A stretch of 64,000 bases of DNA from Nigrospora sphaerica (Eukaryota > Ascomycota > Sordariomycetes > Amphisphaeriales > Apiosporaceae), in assembly GCA_018287875.1 (NCBI GenBank), contig JAGVVL010000002.1, positions 806,001-870,000 of the forward strand, given 5' to 3'. Positions 39,418-52,498 of the stretch are shown here, one piece after another. The notes beneath the pieces are model-generated. The model was not told the DNA's origin. It ran no database searches and saw nothing but the letters and a program-made list of their open reading frames with translations. The translations under genes were made by a program, and so were the position numbers. Numbering within the stretch: the stretch's first letter is position 1; every line of letters starts with the position of its first letter.

Positions 39418-42400
39418 CGTGATGCCGGTTGCCGGTTACGGCCGGCGGTCAAGTCGCTGTCGTTCTCGTCGCTATAGTCTGGCCCCAGAGTGATATTCTC
39501 GATACAAGACAGACACCAAGCTTGGCAACAAGACAGACACCAAGCTTGGCAAACTGATGCTGTAGGAGGCCGCTTCGGACCACGGAAGAGAGAGGCCTGT
39601 AGGCTGAACAAGACGACCGGTCAGATCGCAGCCTCTCAGCCAAGCTGACCCCCGATCCGCACTGCTCCGTGCTGATGCAACGAAGGCAATGGACCGGTGA
39701 AGGCTGAATTCCAACAGGACGATCTCTGGCGACGGCTGAAGCCTAGTAGGGTGATCTTTTGGTCTGGTCGGGACAGGGCGATAGCAGCGGAGGCTGAAGC
39801 AATCCCGTGGCAGGATGAACGGAAGAGGGCGCGATATCTCCGTTCAAGCGGCCGTGGACAGCCCCGAAAACGCCTCTCAAGGCCCGGCTACCTGGACCGA
39901 GTGCGTCTCTCGAGATGGCGGCGATGCAACGGCACGTGCATATAAGACGAACGGGTTGAAAATGGAAACATGCAACGCCCATCATCGGCACCCGGTGGGC
40001 AATAAGGGCGGCCAGCGCATGCCATGTTGGCTTACGACACCGACAAGGGCCAACCCAGTTAAAGAAAGTCCATGTCAGCAGTTGTGCGTGGGCATGCTGT
40101 TCAGCTCCTACAGCTCCTTCGGAATCCTGGGCGCTGCTGCGAGTACAACACCACCAAGTGCGGCGGCGGGCAGAAGGCCCAATCACAGGGCAAGCCGGGC
40201 CCCGGTATCCCACCGATCGCGTGATGATTGGGCCGACGAGGGGCAGAGGGCTGATGCAGTCTGCACGCAAGGAGACGAGTGGGCACAGGGGACCGGGGAT
40301 TTGGAGGGCTGGGACGACTGGGACATGGCTAGCTATGCATGGCAATCGGATGGGCAATGGCGGTCCTCATTGCACTTTGCGGTAGTGCCCGGTGCCTATT
40401 TCGTCTCTCGTCGCTGCATCCTTGTGTGGCCCCCAGATGGGCCTCGGTTTGGAGGACCTGTTTCGGCGAAAAGCCGCGGGATGGGCCTGCGTGTCATCGG
40501 GAGTTTGGTCGGAATGCAGACTCCTGCAGCGGCGGCTATGGCCTTCCCGACCCTATGCCGACCGGAGCAAAACAAGGTGATGCCAGGCCAGACCAGAGCT
40601 GCCATGGTTCTCGTGGAGTCCAGGCGGTTTGTGTAATGGCTGCCCAGTCGCCACGGCCTCTCATTCGCGCTCATTGCATCCATCTCGATCTTGACGGCTG
40701 ACTAGAGAGGCGTTGGCTGGTGGTGCTAGGCGTCAGCCGACGGACACGTTAATGGCCACGGCCTGGATCCCACACGTCTGGCCGCCCGTGGTGAAGGCAG
40801 CAGCACTCCCTTGGAGCTACCTACTGTGTACCATGTGTGTGTGTGCATGCACAAGGCCCTCGGGCTGCAGACACGATGGACACTGCGCGGCCGCCCGAAT
40901 GCAGTGCCGCCGGCTTTCCCGGCGATGAATGAGACGGCAGGGCAGACGCGGAGCACAGGAACAGACAGGCATTATCACTCGGTGCCGTCGGCCCTCGTGA
41001 AACGGAGCCACAAACCCGTACATATTCGTAGCAAAGAAAACGTTAACTTGGGCGGCCTGTCCCACGTCTGGACACACGTTGTCGTCCGGCGCTAACCTTG
41101 GGACTTCGTCTGTCACCTGGCGACCCTTCCAAATATAGCGCGGGCGATCCGGTTATGGACTTTTAGCCTAAATGCACCCTTAGGTACTGGCCGGCCTGCG
41201 CCTGCATCGTCTGCCTCTGCCAGCCCGCGACTGCTAGGTACTATGTACGAACACACACGTGCGCAGCAGGAAGAAACGGTGGGCCATGCAGCCCAACCAC
41301 GTCTGCATGATATGTCGGATAGCGGACGAGCATCGCTTCCTCTCTAGCATCCACTAACTTGCGAGCAACGTTGTCGTCGGAAGGAGGCGCTGCTCATCGT
41401 CTGATTCCAGCCGCGGCCGTTCCGATCGATGCGCGGCACAGGTCAGTACGCGAACGTTTCCGTTGCGCTGCGGTGGCTACACAAAACGACCCAAGACGCC
41501 CATGTCGGGTTAGTGTGATTAGACACCCAGCCATCTGCAGCGTTGGCAACGAGACCTGCTGACCAGGAAAGAAAAAAAGAGCCCGTGGTGGCCCATGCAT
41601 ATAACAAATCTCTCACAGCCCTCTCCCGTCTTCCACGCAAAGAACTTTCTACCAAGACCAGCGTTGGGTGTAGAGGCCCGTCGGCATGTTCGGTCTCACT
41701 GGGCCATGTCGCTACCCCATGCCCACCCAACCTAGCCGGTGAAGAGACATCCTTGATACTTGCCCGTTTCCACTGTGTATTTACGTGGGCTGCCTTTTTA
41801 AGGCAGCTCGCGAGCGACGAGACGGCCGGGCAGACAACAACATTCGCCACTACGGCCGTGATGGTCGGTGATACTCATTGTGTGCCGCAGTTCAGTGTTG
41901 TCGCGGGGGTGGTACAAGGCGCCGATCGCCCACCTCAGCATCGCATACCACACGTGAGATTGTCGACTTCATTGGCAGAAGCGATCACAGCCATTCGGGC
42001 CTAATCAAGTTCGCGTCCGCGGATGACCTTCCTGGACAGCTATGTGGCCTCCCAGCCCTCCTATGCAGGGTCGTTGGAGTTGTATCCTTGGCATTTCGCG
42101 GTGAGCTGGTCCCGTAGGCCATGTTCGTCTTCGTGGAAGCCCACCAAAGTGTCATCGAGTGTCATCGAATCTATGCTGCCTACCCAGGCAGACGGTCAAG
42201 CGGAAGCCGGCCCCCTCTTACTCCCCGCTGCCTCATTTCTTCATAGCATCTTGGGCGGTGCAACTGCGAATGTCTCAAGGGCTCATGCCCGAGGAGCCTC
42301 AGTGCTCGAATTTCCTGGGTGATCAGGGTACGAATCTGCGTACTGGAAAAGAAGAGGCGCAATACCGGTCTCCTTTACCCCACACCGCACATCGACGGGT

Positions 42401-43591
42401 GGATGTATCGGGGAACTTGGAGTGCCCAGGCGTTAGCCTCGAGGCTTGTCGAAGTGTTGCAGGGTCTACCTTTTCCTCGTATTGATTACCCACGGGTGAC
42501 CGGACCGTCCCAATCCCTACCTACTCTTTTGCTCCTTTCACCCATCCGAGCATTGGCACTGCGACTTCTCGGGCCCGTGTGCAGCCCGTTCCGTAGCGCC
42601 CGCACCGCTGCTGCTGAGTGCCTTCATTGCCAGACGGGGAGGGCCATGGGATACGGGGAGGCGAAAAGGTAAAATGGTTCACGGCGGCAGAATGGCTCCC
42701 TCCCGTCGAAGCGGCTGGAGTGCCTTCCAGAAGCCGTAAGACGACGCAGCCGCATGCCGATCAGGGTTGTGTGTTTCCATGCTGTTGATGTGTGTGCGCG
42801 CCCTGGGGATTCGGGGTACCGAAGTACCTAGAACTGCGACAACAACAACCCCCCCCCATGAGCCGGAGTCACGGGTAACAGACGAATGCACAGAGGAGGG
42901 ATTGGCCCCGTCGGCCAATTGCCGCGCCGTCCCAACCCCACAAATTGCCTGCTTCCCCGCCAGCCCCGAAATGCAGCGACCGACCAGACTCCAGCATCGC
43001 ATGGACGGCCAGCCAGGCATGGGATATCCCAGCAGCCCCCAAGCCGGCCTGCCTCGAGGGCCTTCGCCATCCAAGGCCAGGCGAGCCTAAACCTCCACGA
43101 TCTGGGGCGCGTCCGTCGCTGTGATAGGTCTCCCGCTGACCGTGCAGACGCCCTGGGTTCCTCGGCTTAGGCCTGGGCCTGTCAATCCCCAGTTTGGAGT
43201 CCCCTCATCCCCTCACATGCCCTCGCTAGTCGTAGGCGGCCGCTAGCTGAGTCGCTGGGAGAAAAAGAGGTCACGATCCCGACACGGCCAGGGCAGGATG
43301 ACGGTCGAACCCTGACGCTACGCTTCTACTTCGTCACTCTCCCTGCCCTCCCCAATTCGAGCCTCTCGCCCTCGCTTCCTCTCGGGCACGATCCTCTTGC
43401 CTGTACCGCCCTCCAGTGAAGCCCTCTTGGATTGCGACCGTGGCCCAGCCCCCCGGGACGCCCCCTTCTCCAGCAGCAACCTCATTCACTACGTTTGCTC
43501 CTTGCTTTCTCTCCGTTGCCGACAGCGCCTTGATGACAGCTCCCTCGGAGACACGGGACAATGCCTAGTTGGCCTGACTGGGGCTGGCATA
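39418..43591. other. Long spacer
   Basis: About 4.2 kb without a supported gene. It contains the promoter of the Cys-rich membrane protein with a 24-bp tandem duplication and many overlapping open frames of 60-270 codons on both strands that lack motifs, signal peptides or splice consistency. The right end is the leader of the first Zn2Cys6 gene. Confidence 0.4.
39505..39552. repeat. 24-bp perfect tandem duplication
   Basis: A 24-bp unit beginning CAAGACAGACACC and ending AAGCTTGGCAA occurs twice without spacing (39505-39528, 39529-39552). It lies 88-135 bp upstream of the start codon of the minus-strand Cys-rich membrane protein, so it is in its promoter or leader. Confidence 0.9.
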
Positions 43592-45731
43592 ATGTTGCTG
43601 TACACCAGGGTTGCGCCACCTAAGGTGCCCAAGAAGCGCTCTCGAGCAGGTTAGTCGCCCTGTCACGGCGCCGCCTCCCCTAACCGGGGGCCTCGCGCTC
43701 TGCTGCACGGCCGGGATTTTGGTTGACGAGCGACTTTTGCCATCTATCTTTAGGTTGCACGTTTTGGTATGTCTTTCCCCCCTCCCCAGCCCGCCTCCCC
43801 GCTTGACCCGTCTCTGCGGCTGACACGCTGTGAAGTAAAGAGAAGGTAGGCTGCCCAGCCGCTAGATGGCCTTAGGCCGATTCCATACTGAACCACATGC
43901 CAGAAGAAGAAATGCGACGAGCGCCGGCCGCAATGTGCGCGATGCGCGGAGCGAGACCTGGCTTGTACGTACGAAGCCGTCAAGCCGCGCCAGCGTAAGC
44001 GACGAGACTCGGCTCTGGGAGATACCGATGGGTCCTCGGAAACACCACTGGCCGATTACGATCAATGGGGTTCGCCGGAAGAGATTGAGGAAATCGAAAA
44101 GGTGGAAACAGCCGACCCCTTCACGACGTCGATAGGAGATTGTGCCCTGCCAACGCCTGCCCCAACGGCGACGGATCTCATTCTGTCGCCGCACAGCTCG
44201 GTAAGCTTCGACTTCACGACGGCGGACGAGGATGAGAACGGGGAGACAATATCGCGAAGGAATTCGAGCCACAGCGTAGCATCGCATGCGCTCTGCTTGC
44301 CCCCGGATCTGGCCATGATTGCGCCGTGCCCTATCGGCTCACCAACGTTGGACATCCGGATACCGGCCTTTTCTGAGTTTTCGGATCGACCCAACCGCCG
44401 GTTTTTGGTCAGCCACTTCTGCAGCGTGCTGTCGCACCTCATTGTGTTCCGAGAGGAATCTGGGAACCCCTTTCAACAGTTGGTCCTCCCCTTGTCTCAT
44501 GGCAGCACGCCCGTGATGAACGCGATATACGCGCTGGCGAGCGCGCACCTGGAGCACCGCGGTGTGGATACAGGGGAAAAGTCAATTTTCTTTCACAATG
44601 AGGCTATCCAGAGCTTGGCGCAACTCATTGAAAAGGGCGGCAAGGTACACCACAAGAACGAATTGTTGGCGGCCATCATGCTCCTGGTTTATTACGAGGT
44701 GGTCAGTACCCCGGACGCGGTCGCATGCCTCGCGACGATGCTAACGGGAGAGTCTAGTTGGTGCAGAGGGGGCGCGCCAATATTGTGGACGGGCACTTGA
44801 AAGGGGCTCTAACTATCATGAACTCATGCCAGGGTGACATGAGCCCCACGAGTGTCTTCCTCGAACGAGTACGCGTACCCACTTCAAGCGTTTCGCGGAG
44901 CAAGGGCTCACATGACTACAGGCCTTCCGGTTTTATGACGTTATCACCGCTCTGTCCCTCGGAACGGCACCTCTTTCTGCAGCCCCTGCTGCAGGTTGCT
45001 TGATGCCGTTCCCGCCAATGGATGCGCCTACTTCGTCCCCCTTGAACAACGTCGACACCCTGCTGGGAATGGCGACAACGCTGTGGCCCATTATGCATCG
45101 GCTTTCCACCCTGCCGTCGCTGAAAGAAGAGCTAGAGACGGCGGTCAAGTCACACCAGGCGTCCAAGATTGCTGTCCTCCGGACCGAGTTTGAAACGACG
45201 TCGCGGGCCATCGAAGTCGCGCTTCAGCAGTGGCACCCCTGTGTGCCCAGCAATGTCGTGGTTAAGGATGGTCTGCTGAAGAGCACCAACGGCGAGGCGA
45301 TACCGGAGCAGGCCTTGCTCCAGTCTATTTTGGACAACGCGCTGGCGTATCGCCATAGTGCTTTTGTTTACTTGTATCGCACCATCTACGGCTACCCGCC
45401 TAGGCACGAGCTGGTGCAGACGCACGCCCACGCTTCGCTCATCCACTGCGCGCGTAATGTTGCGTTTAGAGGGCCGATGGGCGCCCTGCTTTGGCCGCTG
45501 TTCGTCGCGGCCTGCGAGGCCGTCGACCTGGAAGACCGCGCGCTGGCCCAGCAGGCCTTTGCCGAGGTCAACTTGCATCAGGGCATGATTAATATAGAAA
45601 AGGCCTGGGGTGTGGTTCGCGAAGTCTGGAACCAGCTCGACCTCCTGAGCATTACCCCATACGGCGCGAAAGATGCCGATCTCTGGAGAAGGGTCAGTAA
45701 GGAAATGGGCGTCAGTATCGTTTTTGGATGA
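43592..45731 (+). CDS. Zn2Cys6 transcription factor (Fungal_trans_2 type)
   Basis: Proposed exons are 43592-43649, 43754-43766, 43894-44701, 44758-44868 and 44922-45731, giving 599 residues. The cluster is preceded by [11 protein letters not shown] and reads C-x2-C-x6-C-x6-C-x2-C-x6-C, with [20 protein letters not shown] in the third exon. To obtain the second Cys and correct spacing, intron 2 must end in AC (43892-43893); the nearby canonical AG at 43902-43903 gives a stop. Either a non-canonical GT-AC intron or damage is implied. The remaining body fits PF11951: [80 protein letters not shown] and a Trp-rich C-terminus. The other introns are canonical. It should be a nuclear DNA-binding regulator. 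The target is unknown, and the N-terminus is uncertain. Confidence 0.78.
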
Positions 45732-48700
45732 GGTGCTGGTTGCGAAAACCGAGAGGGAACCACGACGCCCCGTGTATAGGTTGGTTGGGTTTATGCAGGG
45801 GGCATCACATCACGGCGTCCTGGTGGGGAATGATTTCGGGCCGAAGGTGAAAACGAGTGCTGTTGGTGGTTGTTACACCCCACGATGGCGAAAGTCAATC
45901 GGGACGGTACCTTGGGCTTATCTCGAGGACTCCAGGCCAGGGCGGTTCAATTTGACTCTTCCGCTACAGGGTCACGTTTCTTAGGAGCTATTGTGATGTA
46001 CCTGCCTACGCGCGTACGCCTTCGGCCACATCTGTGCCAAGCATTACTTACACCCGCCGCGGCACTGGGGCCGGCCACACTACAGAGCGGTTGACAGGGC
46101 GCAAGGATGGAAGACGGGGATACTACGCAGATGCCATCAGAGCAGAGGATCAAGACGAGCCCGGAGGCCGGCCAGTACGGCTCCATGCATGTGACTTTAG
46201 GCTGATGACTCAAGGGAGAGGTCCTATTTGATCGGCGACCTAGGGGTAGCTGGGAATCCCCGGCCCTTGCAACCGCTTCGCAGGATGAGGTGCCAGTTCG
46301 CGACACGCCAGGCGAGCTCTGGAGGGGGGGAAGGGAGGCTGTAAACAAGACTGATAGGCCCGACTTCCTCTCTCGGCTGGGTAGCGTGGGCAAGCTCCCT
46401 TTCTCCCTAGCTTTCCCACCTATCACGGGTCTGTTGTGGCGGTTGCTCCGCATGGCCCAGGTTCCCCAAGCATCCATCCATCTTCAAGATATAGGTATAT
46501 AGCTGCCTACCTATGCATACGTGCGCGGAGAAGCGCAGACGGCAGGTGGTAGGTAGACAGGCGAAGCGCCAGAATGAACAGCCCGCTCTCGTTAGTAAAG
46601 CCAAGCACGGGTTACCCAGTGGACAGGTTCGTTCAAGTGACGGGCCCTAGCTTTTTTCCGCGTCCCATGGCCAAAGCAAATCGGCCGAGACTTGCCGCGG
46701 GGAGGGATGGAGAGGGGGGGGGGTAGGCCGACGACGGGTGCGCCCCATGGGCCCTTGGCGACGGGAGAGGGCGAGCTGGAGGGCCCCGGTCGGACCGCCG
46801 CTTGCCGCTCATTTGTCCACGACGCCCATACATCAGGTAGCAGCACAGCCGAACGTGTAGGGCGGCCCAACACGCAACGCCTCGGAGCGATCCACGGGTC
46901 CGAGGGGGGAAAGGCAGGGGGGCACGGGCACCGCGCGGCGACGATCCGAACCTAGGCCGATCCTGCGCCTCAAGGCGACGGGGGCGTTACGGGACGGGCT
47001 AGCCAGCCATAAGAAGAGGCGGGGGAAGCAAGAGGGAGATGGGAGGCAACGTCATGATAGATACAGGATATCGTGCTGGACATTGGATGCGTCGCATGCG
47101 AGATGCGGGCGGACACACGGGCGGTGAGTGCGGGCGGGCGGGTTGCGCTAACCGGCGGACGCGGATCTACCCTTTCGCGCGTGTCCCGTCCGTCCCATTG
47201 GCAAAACGGGAAGGAAAAGGCTCGAGAAGGGCCAGACGGGTCGTCCGAACTCGCGAGCAGCGATTATCCTCTTTACTGGTGTGCACGTACATGCTGACAC
47301 ATGCATCGCGGCGCGGGCAGGGCCTCCGGATACACCCTTCGGCGAGGGGACAACACACATTATGCTTTGTGTGATGGGAGATTGAGTACCACAAATACAT
47401 CATGTGTAAGCGCCCCTCCTTCGCTCCGCGCCCCCTCCCCGGTCGCCCCTCCCGAGGCTGTGGGGTGAGCCGGGGTAGGTCCTATTCGTACGATGGGCTC
47501 CAGCAGGAAGCTCACAACAGCTCTGGCTGCATCTTCAGGGTCCCACGGCCGCGACGAGAACAATGGGGTCCGCGATGGGACGGGATCCGGTGGTAGGCCG
47601 GGAACGATCGTCATATTACGAATGCATAGGACCGGATGATGGCAGAAGGTGTAGATCAGAGCGGGGAAAAAAAAAAAAAAAAAAAAAAGGACAATAGAAG
47701 CCCTCATGACAAAAAAAAGGCGCCGCTGCACCCGTCGTACCGTCGTCTTCTTTCCCTTGTCCTTCCAGGTTCCCCAAATTCCCTCGCCCCAATCGTGTGC
47801 GCGCCCCGTGACATCAATTGGATCGCCTTGGACTTGACCCATTACTAGTTGCAGCCTGCTGTCTGGTCCGTTTCCTTGCCTTCGCTTCATTCGAGGCCAC
47901 CTGCCGGATCAGCGAACCCTGGACATCTTTCACCCACCCCCCGTCATCTCCGTCTAGCGAAGCCGGGCCAAACGCGTGGCTCGCCTCCAAACAGCGGCGG
48001 ATATACCCTCCCCCCCCATTCATAGTAGCCGACCACCACCAAGCAGCCAAGTACCAGCCCGCCGGCACTTGGGTGGGAATCGCAAATACACCACCACCAC
48101 ACTCCTCGGCTGCTCTGCGACTCGATCCCACCCGTCGTTCCTCTCTTCCCCCTCCCCTCCCCCCGAGTCTCCTACCACTTGCGCTGAAATGGTTTCCTTC
48201 GCCCTTTGCCACGCGAGAAGACCACCCACGTCGTTTTGCCGCATCCTCTAGTCCTGCTGACGCGCCTCTTGGGACCGGACGGGAGGAAACGGGGCGATCG
48301 TCCATACAAAGTTGCCTCCTGCACGGCCGCGCGCCGCCCAGGGTCTGCCTTTCCCAGGCTCCCAAAAGGAGGGGAACCATTTGCCTTGTCCCTTCGCCTG
48401 TCTCGCTCTCCTCGCGCGCCCCCAATCGCCACACTGCCCCGTTCTGCTCCATTGCCGCAAACGGGACGGCCAAACTTGGCGCTGCCGCTTGCCCACCACG
48501 GGCCCTGACTGACGTCGCATCCCCCATTCCCATATGCTTTTAGGCACTGTTGCTGCTTGGTGCGGCTTGGTGCGCCGCTGATTTGCAAACTGATAGTGCT
48601 CGGGGAGCTGGGATCGCCCAAAAGTCCTCGAAGCGCGTATTTCGTGCGTGTCTACGGCTGACCGTTTCAAACCCAACCCCCGCCTCGCTCGCCCCGGCTC

Positions 48701-48874
48701 TCTATCCCTTCCCGGTTCTGACTCGAGGCCGGCGCGCCGCGATGAGCTGGTAGGGCGTTTCTGGTTTCCTCGCAAGCAGCGTCCTCTCGTGACCTAGCCT
48801 AACCCTGTCCCGAACTGTCCGGGCCGGAACGGAACCCCTCTCTCCTCGTCTCACCCGCCGCCCATTCTGTTCCG
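45732..48874. other. Long spacer and promoter of the second Zn2Cys6 gene
   Basis: No gene is supported in 3.1 kb. A poly(A) run of about 22-24 bases lies near 47667-47690. Open frames at 47814-48543 exist on both strands simultaneously and have no motifs. The last kilobase is pyrimidine-rich on the plus strand, as in long fungal leaders. Confidence 0.4.
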
Positions 48875-51800
48875 ATGGCGACAACGGCCAACGGCGGAGG
48901 CGGAAATGGCGGCGGTGGTAACGGGGCCGCCGCGCCCACGCCCGCACCCAAGGCGATCCGCTTCGTCAACAACCAGGGCCAACCGCCGCAGAAGAGAAGG
49001 AGGATCAATGCAGCGTAAGCGCCCCCTTCGCCCATCTCGACTCTCCTTTCTGTGTCTCGGGACCCCATTCCGTGGGCCCTGCGCACGCCCGCGGCTCCCT
49101 ATGACCTGTTGTTTTTCTTTCGCGTCCCTCTCGGCATCGTCCCTTCCTCCATTTCGCCATGCAACCGCGACAAACCGTGAATTGCGTCGACCTCCAGAGT
49201 CCTGCAGGACAAGACCCACTGATGGCCCCCATAGAGGGGCAATCCAAGCCGTCTCCCGCCAAGACAGCTCCCTCCAAGCCGCGTCGGACCCTTGGAGTTC
49301 GGGCCATGGGGAACTCGTGCGCTGACAACGGACGTGCAATGAAGGTGCTTGACATGTCGCAAGCGGAAGACGCGCTGCGACGGCGAACATCCGACCTGCA
49401 GCACCTGCACCAAGCACGGCCACGCCTGCGGCGGATACGTCGATGCCGTCGACCATAAGAGAAAGGCCGACGTCGCCGCCGTTGATCCCGACGACGACGA
49501 CGACGACGATGGCGAAGAGTACCTCGACGAGAAACCGACCACCGACAGGCGCGATTGGAAGGTGGCCAAGCCGACGCGGAACCAGCAGCCTTTCGATGCG
49601 ACCAACAACAGCCCGGATTCGTCCCGCGGCATGTCGGAATCCAGCCACACCACCGTCGCCGGCGCCGCGGTGCGGCCGAAACGCGAGACCATGGAATGGG
49701 AGGACCACCCGACCCCCGGCGGCCGTGCTGGCGCCGTGCCGCGGGCGAGGCGGCCGCAGAACCCGCGCCACCCCTCGAACGCGTCCTACTCGACCGAAGA
49801 CGGCCGAAGTCCGAGCATACGATCCCCTGTGCTCCAGCACCACTCTCTCGAAAGTCACCGCGTCCCCTACTTCCGCTACTTTGGGCCCACGGCCATCGTG
49901 CCCGGCTTCAAGCAAATGGTGGTCAAGGTGCGCAACCGGCGACGTAGCTCCATGACGGCGACCTCGCCCAGCTCGGGCGCTACTACCTACGCTGGCTTCA
50001 TGAGTTCGGCCCAGTCTGACTACGAGCTGGCGCATGCCGACGACCTGCCCGTCTACGACCCGAACAACCCGGAGCCCGTCCACCCCGTCATTCTCCACCT
50101 CGTCGACACCTTCTTCGTCAACCAGGGCTGCAACTACCCGTTCCTGCGCCGCGAAGACTTCCCCCGCATGGTCAAGGAGAAACAGGTCGAGCCCATCCTC
50201 GTCGATGCCGTCTGTGCCCTCGCTGCGCGCTTCTCCGACAGGCCGATATTCGCCAAATGGAGCGACGACAATGGGTCCAAGGCCGATTACGGGCACGTCT
50301 TTGCCCAGAGGGCCAGGGCCGCCACCGTGGACACTTTTCCCTGCCCCTCGGTCGCGGCCGTACAAGCCTGTCTGTTGATGGCCTACGAGGGGTTCGGCGA
50401 GAACCAGGACAGCGCCCTGTGGATGTATCTGGGGCTGGCGATCCGCATGGCCGTCGATCTCGGGCTCCATAAGAAAGATGGGGTCAAGTTCCGGGGGGAG
50501 AAAGATCCCTGGTACGCCCGATCCTACAGCAGGAAGGCGAACGACGCCGACGGCAGCCCGCGCAAGCCCGAAGACGACGACGACACCCTGAGCCCGCTGG
50601 AGCAGAAGAAACTCGAGCAGGAGCGGATCAACACTCTATGGTCTGTTTTCATCCTCGACCGCGTGATTTCCTCGGGCACTGGCCGGCCAGTCACCCTCCG
50701 GGATGATGATTTCGAGCTGGATCTGCCGCAACCCTCCACGACGGCCAACGGCTGGCCGGACCCCTTTCCCACCCTCATCAAGATCATTGGCGTCTACGGC
50801 CGCGTCTCGGACATCCTCAACAACGTGAGGGGGCCGAGCGATGTCACGAGAGCCCGACTCAAACAGCTGGAAGAAGAGGAGGCCAAACTGACGGAACAGT
50901 ACCACGAGCAGGACGCGCGGCTACGGTTCGATGCCACCAACTTCCAGAACCACGTTGCCAACGGACAGGGGACGTCCTTCATTCTGTTGCACTTTTGGTT
51001 CCATGCCTTGATCATCATTCTCCACCAGCCAACGCTGCTAACGCCGCTCGAGAAGAGCCGCCGAAGCGGGTTGGCCCCTCACAGCCGCGAATTAGCCATG
51101 TCCAGCGCCAAAACCATCGCCGACATTCTGGCGTTCGCGAAGCTCATCGACGAGAGGAGCTTCATCGGGAACCCCTTCACATCGCAACCGATTTACATTG
51201 CAGCATGCGCCTTCCTCAAAGAATCCGTCGCCAGTTCGGAGGACTTTGCCACCCCGTCGAACCCGAGCAACGGCGCAGGGTCGAGCCCGGGCCCGAACCG
51301 CGGCGCCGGCCCCGATCCCAAGTCGTCGAATCGGCATTTCCTGCTGGCCTCGGCCGCCAACCAGAACTACCAGTCCTGCTACAAAGCCTTGCAGCAAATG
51401 CAGATCTACTGGGGCGGGTGCCGTTACATCCTGACGGCGCTCGACCAGAAATCCGAGGGCATTTGGGACTGCCAAACGTACACGGAGGAGGAGTACGCGA
51501 GCACCAAGGTACCGCGACGCAACGGCCTCGGGCGCTTTCGCGTCAAGGACGAGTGCTACCCGGCCTCGCCGACGGCGCCGCCGCTGGCCTGGTCTCTGAC
51601 GGGAACGACCAACTCGCCCAACTCGAGCCTCACGCTGCTGTTCCAGAACCCCGTGGCGAACGGGGGGGCCGCCATGATGACGAACGCGCAGGCGGCCCCG
51701 CCCGCCTCGGCCCCGACTCCGCCGGGCAACATGATCTACGACCCCATACGCCAAAGCCTCCCGGAGCCGGTGAGCATGTTCACCGGCGGCCCCTACCCGC

Positions 51801-52498
51801 AGCCCAACACGTCGGCCCTGCGCCATTCCATCGACCCGTCGCACGGTGGTGACGCCCGCCGCCTGTCGGGCGCCTCGGGCAAGGCCGCCAGCTTCCTGCG
51901 GTACGACGGCGGCCTCTCCGCGGGCGACGAGCTGGCCGTCGCCTCTCCTGAACCCAAGTACTCCATGGCGGCCCTGGGGGCGCCGGCCGTCGGGATGACC
52001 TCATCTTCCTTCGTCCCGGCGTACGATCCGTCGGGCGGCTACGGCACGGGCGCGTCGCCGAGCAGCACACTCGGCGACATGCAGCCGCCGCCGCCTTCGT
52101 CGTCGGCCATGCATCACAACGGCGGCGGCGGCGGCAGCCAGCAGCAACAGGCGTATGCCCAGCATCACGGCGGCAGTAACAGCAGCAACGGGACGCCCGA
52201 CACCAATAGCAACAGCAGCGCCACCACCGCCACCACAACAACAAACCACAACAATAACAACAACGCGGCCATGTACGCCAACCTCTCACAGGCGGGCGGT
52301 GGCCTGACGTCGAGCGGCTACTCCTACCTGAGCACCAACGGCCAGGGTATGCACCTCGTCACCTTTGACAACGAGACGGATATCACGCAGCACCTCACGA
52401 GCTTCGAGAGCGCCGACATGCTCAGCTGGTTCGGTCAGTACCTGCCCTCCGACGTCGGCCTGTTTGCCGACATGACCGACGCCGGCGGCATGGGCTAG
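48875..52498 (+). CDS. Large Zn2Cys6 transcription factor
   Basis: Exons are 48875-49014 and 49345-52498, giving 1,097 residues. The intron has a GTAAGC donor and interrupts the codon just before the first Cys. The cluster is at residues 48-75, Cys48, 51, 58, 65, 68 and 75 (ACLTCRKRKTRCDGEHPTC then STCTKHGHAC), preceded by the basic QKRRRINAA. An Asp/Glu-rich patch follows (about 90-105). The regulatory middle domain (PF04082 type) starts near the RYFGPTAIVPGFKQMVV segment and includes PVILHLVDTFFVNQGCNYPF, VCALAARFSDRPIF and WMYLGLAIRMAVDLGLH. The C-terminal third is low complexity with Gly, Gln/His, Asn and Thr runs, then a short hydrophobic-acidic end (MLSWFGQYLPSDVGLFADM) that may be an activation domain. 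The target pathway is not identifiable from sequence. Confidence 0.93.

Noticed and set aside
39815..40636. 273-codon plus-strand frame
   Set aside because: No recognisable motif, a start context without support, and several overlapping frames open in both directions; best explained by base composition.
47814..48543. Paired 240-codon frames on both strands
   Set aside because: Both are open over the same interval, which indicates low stop-codon density rather than coding. Neither shows a domain.
48851..50470. 539-codon open frame on the minus strand
   Set aside because: It overlaps the Zn2Cys6 gene on the opposite strand. The product has no domain, while the plus strand encodes a textbook zinc cluster and regulatory domain.
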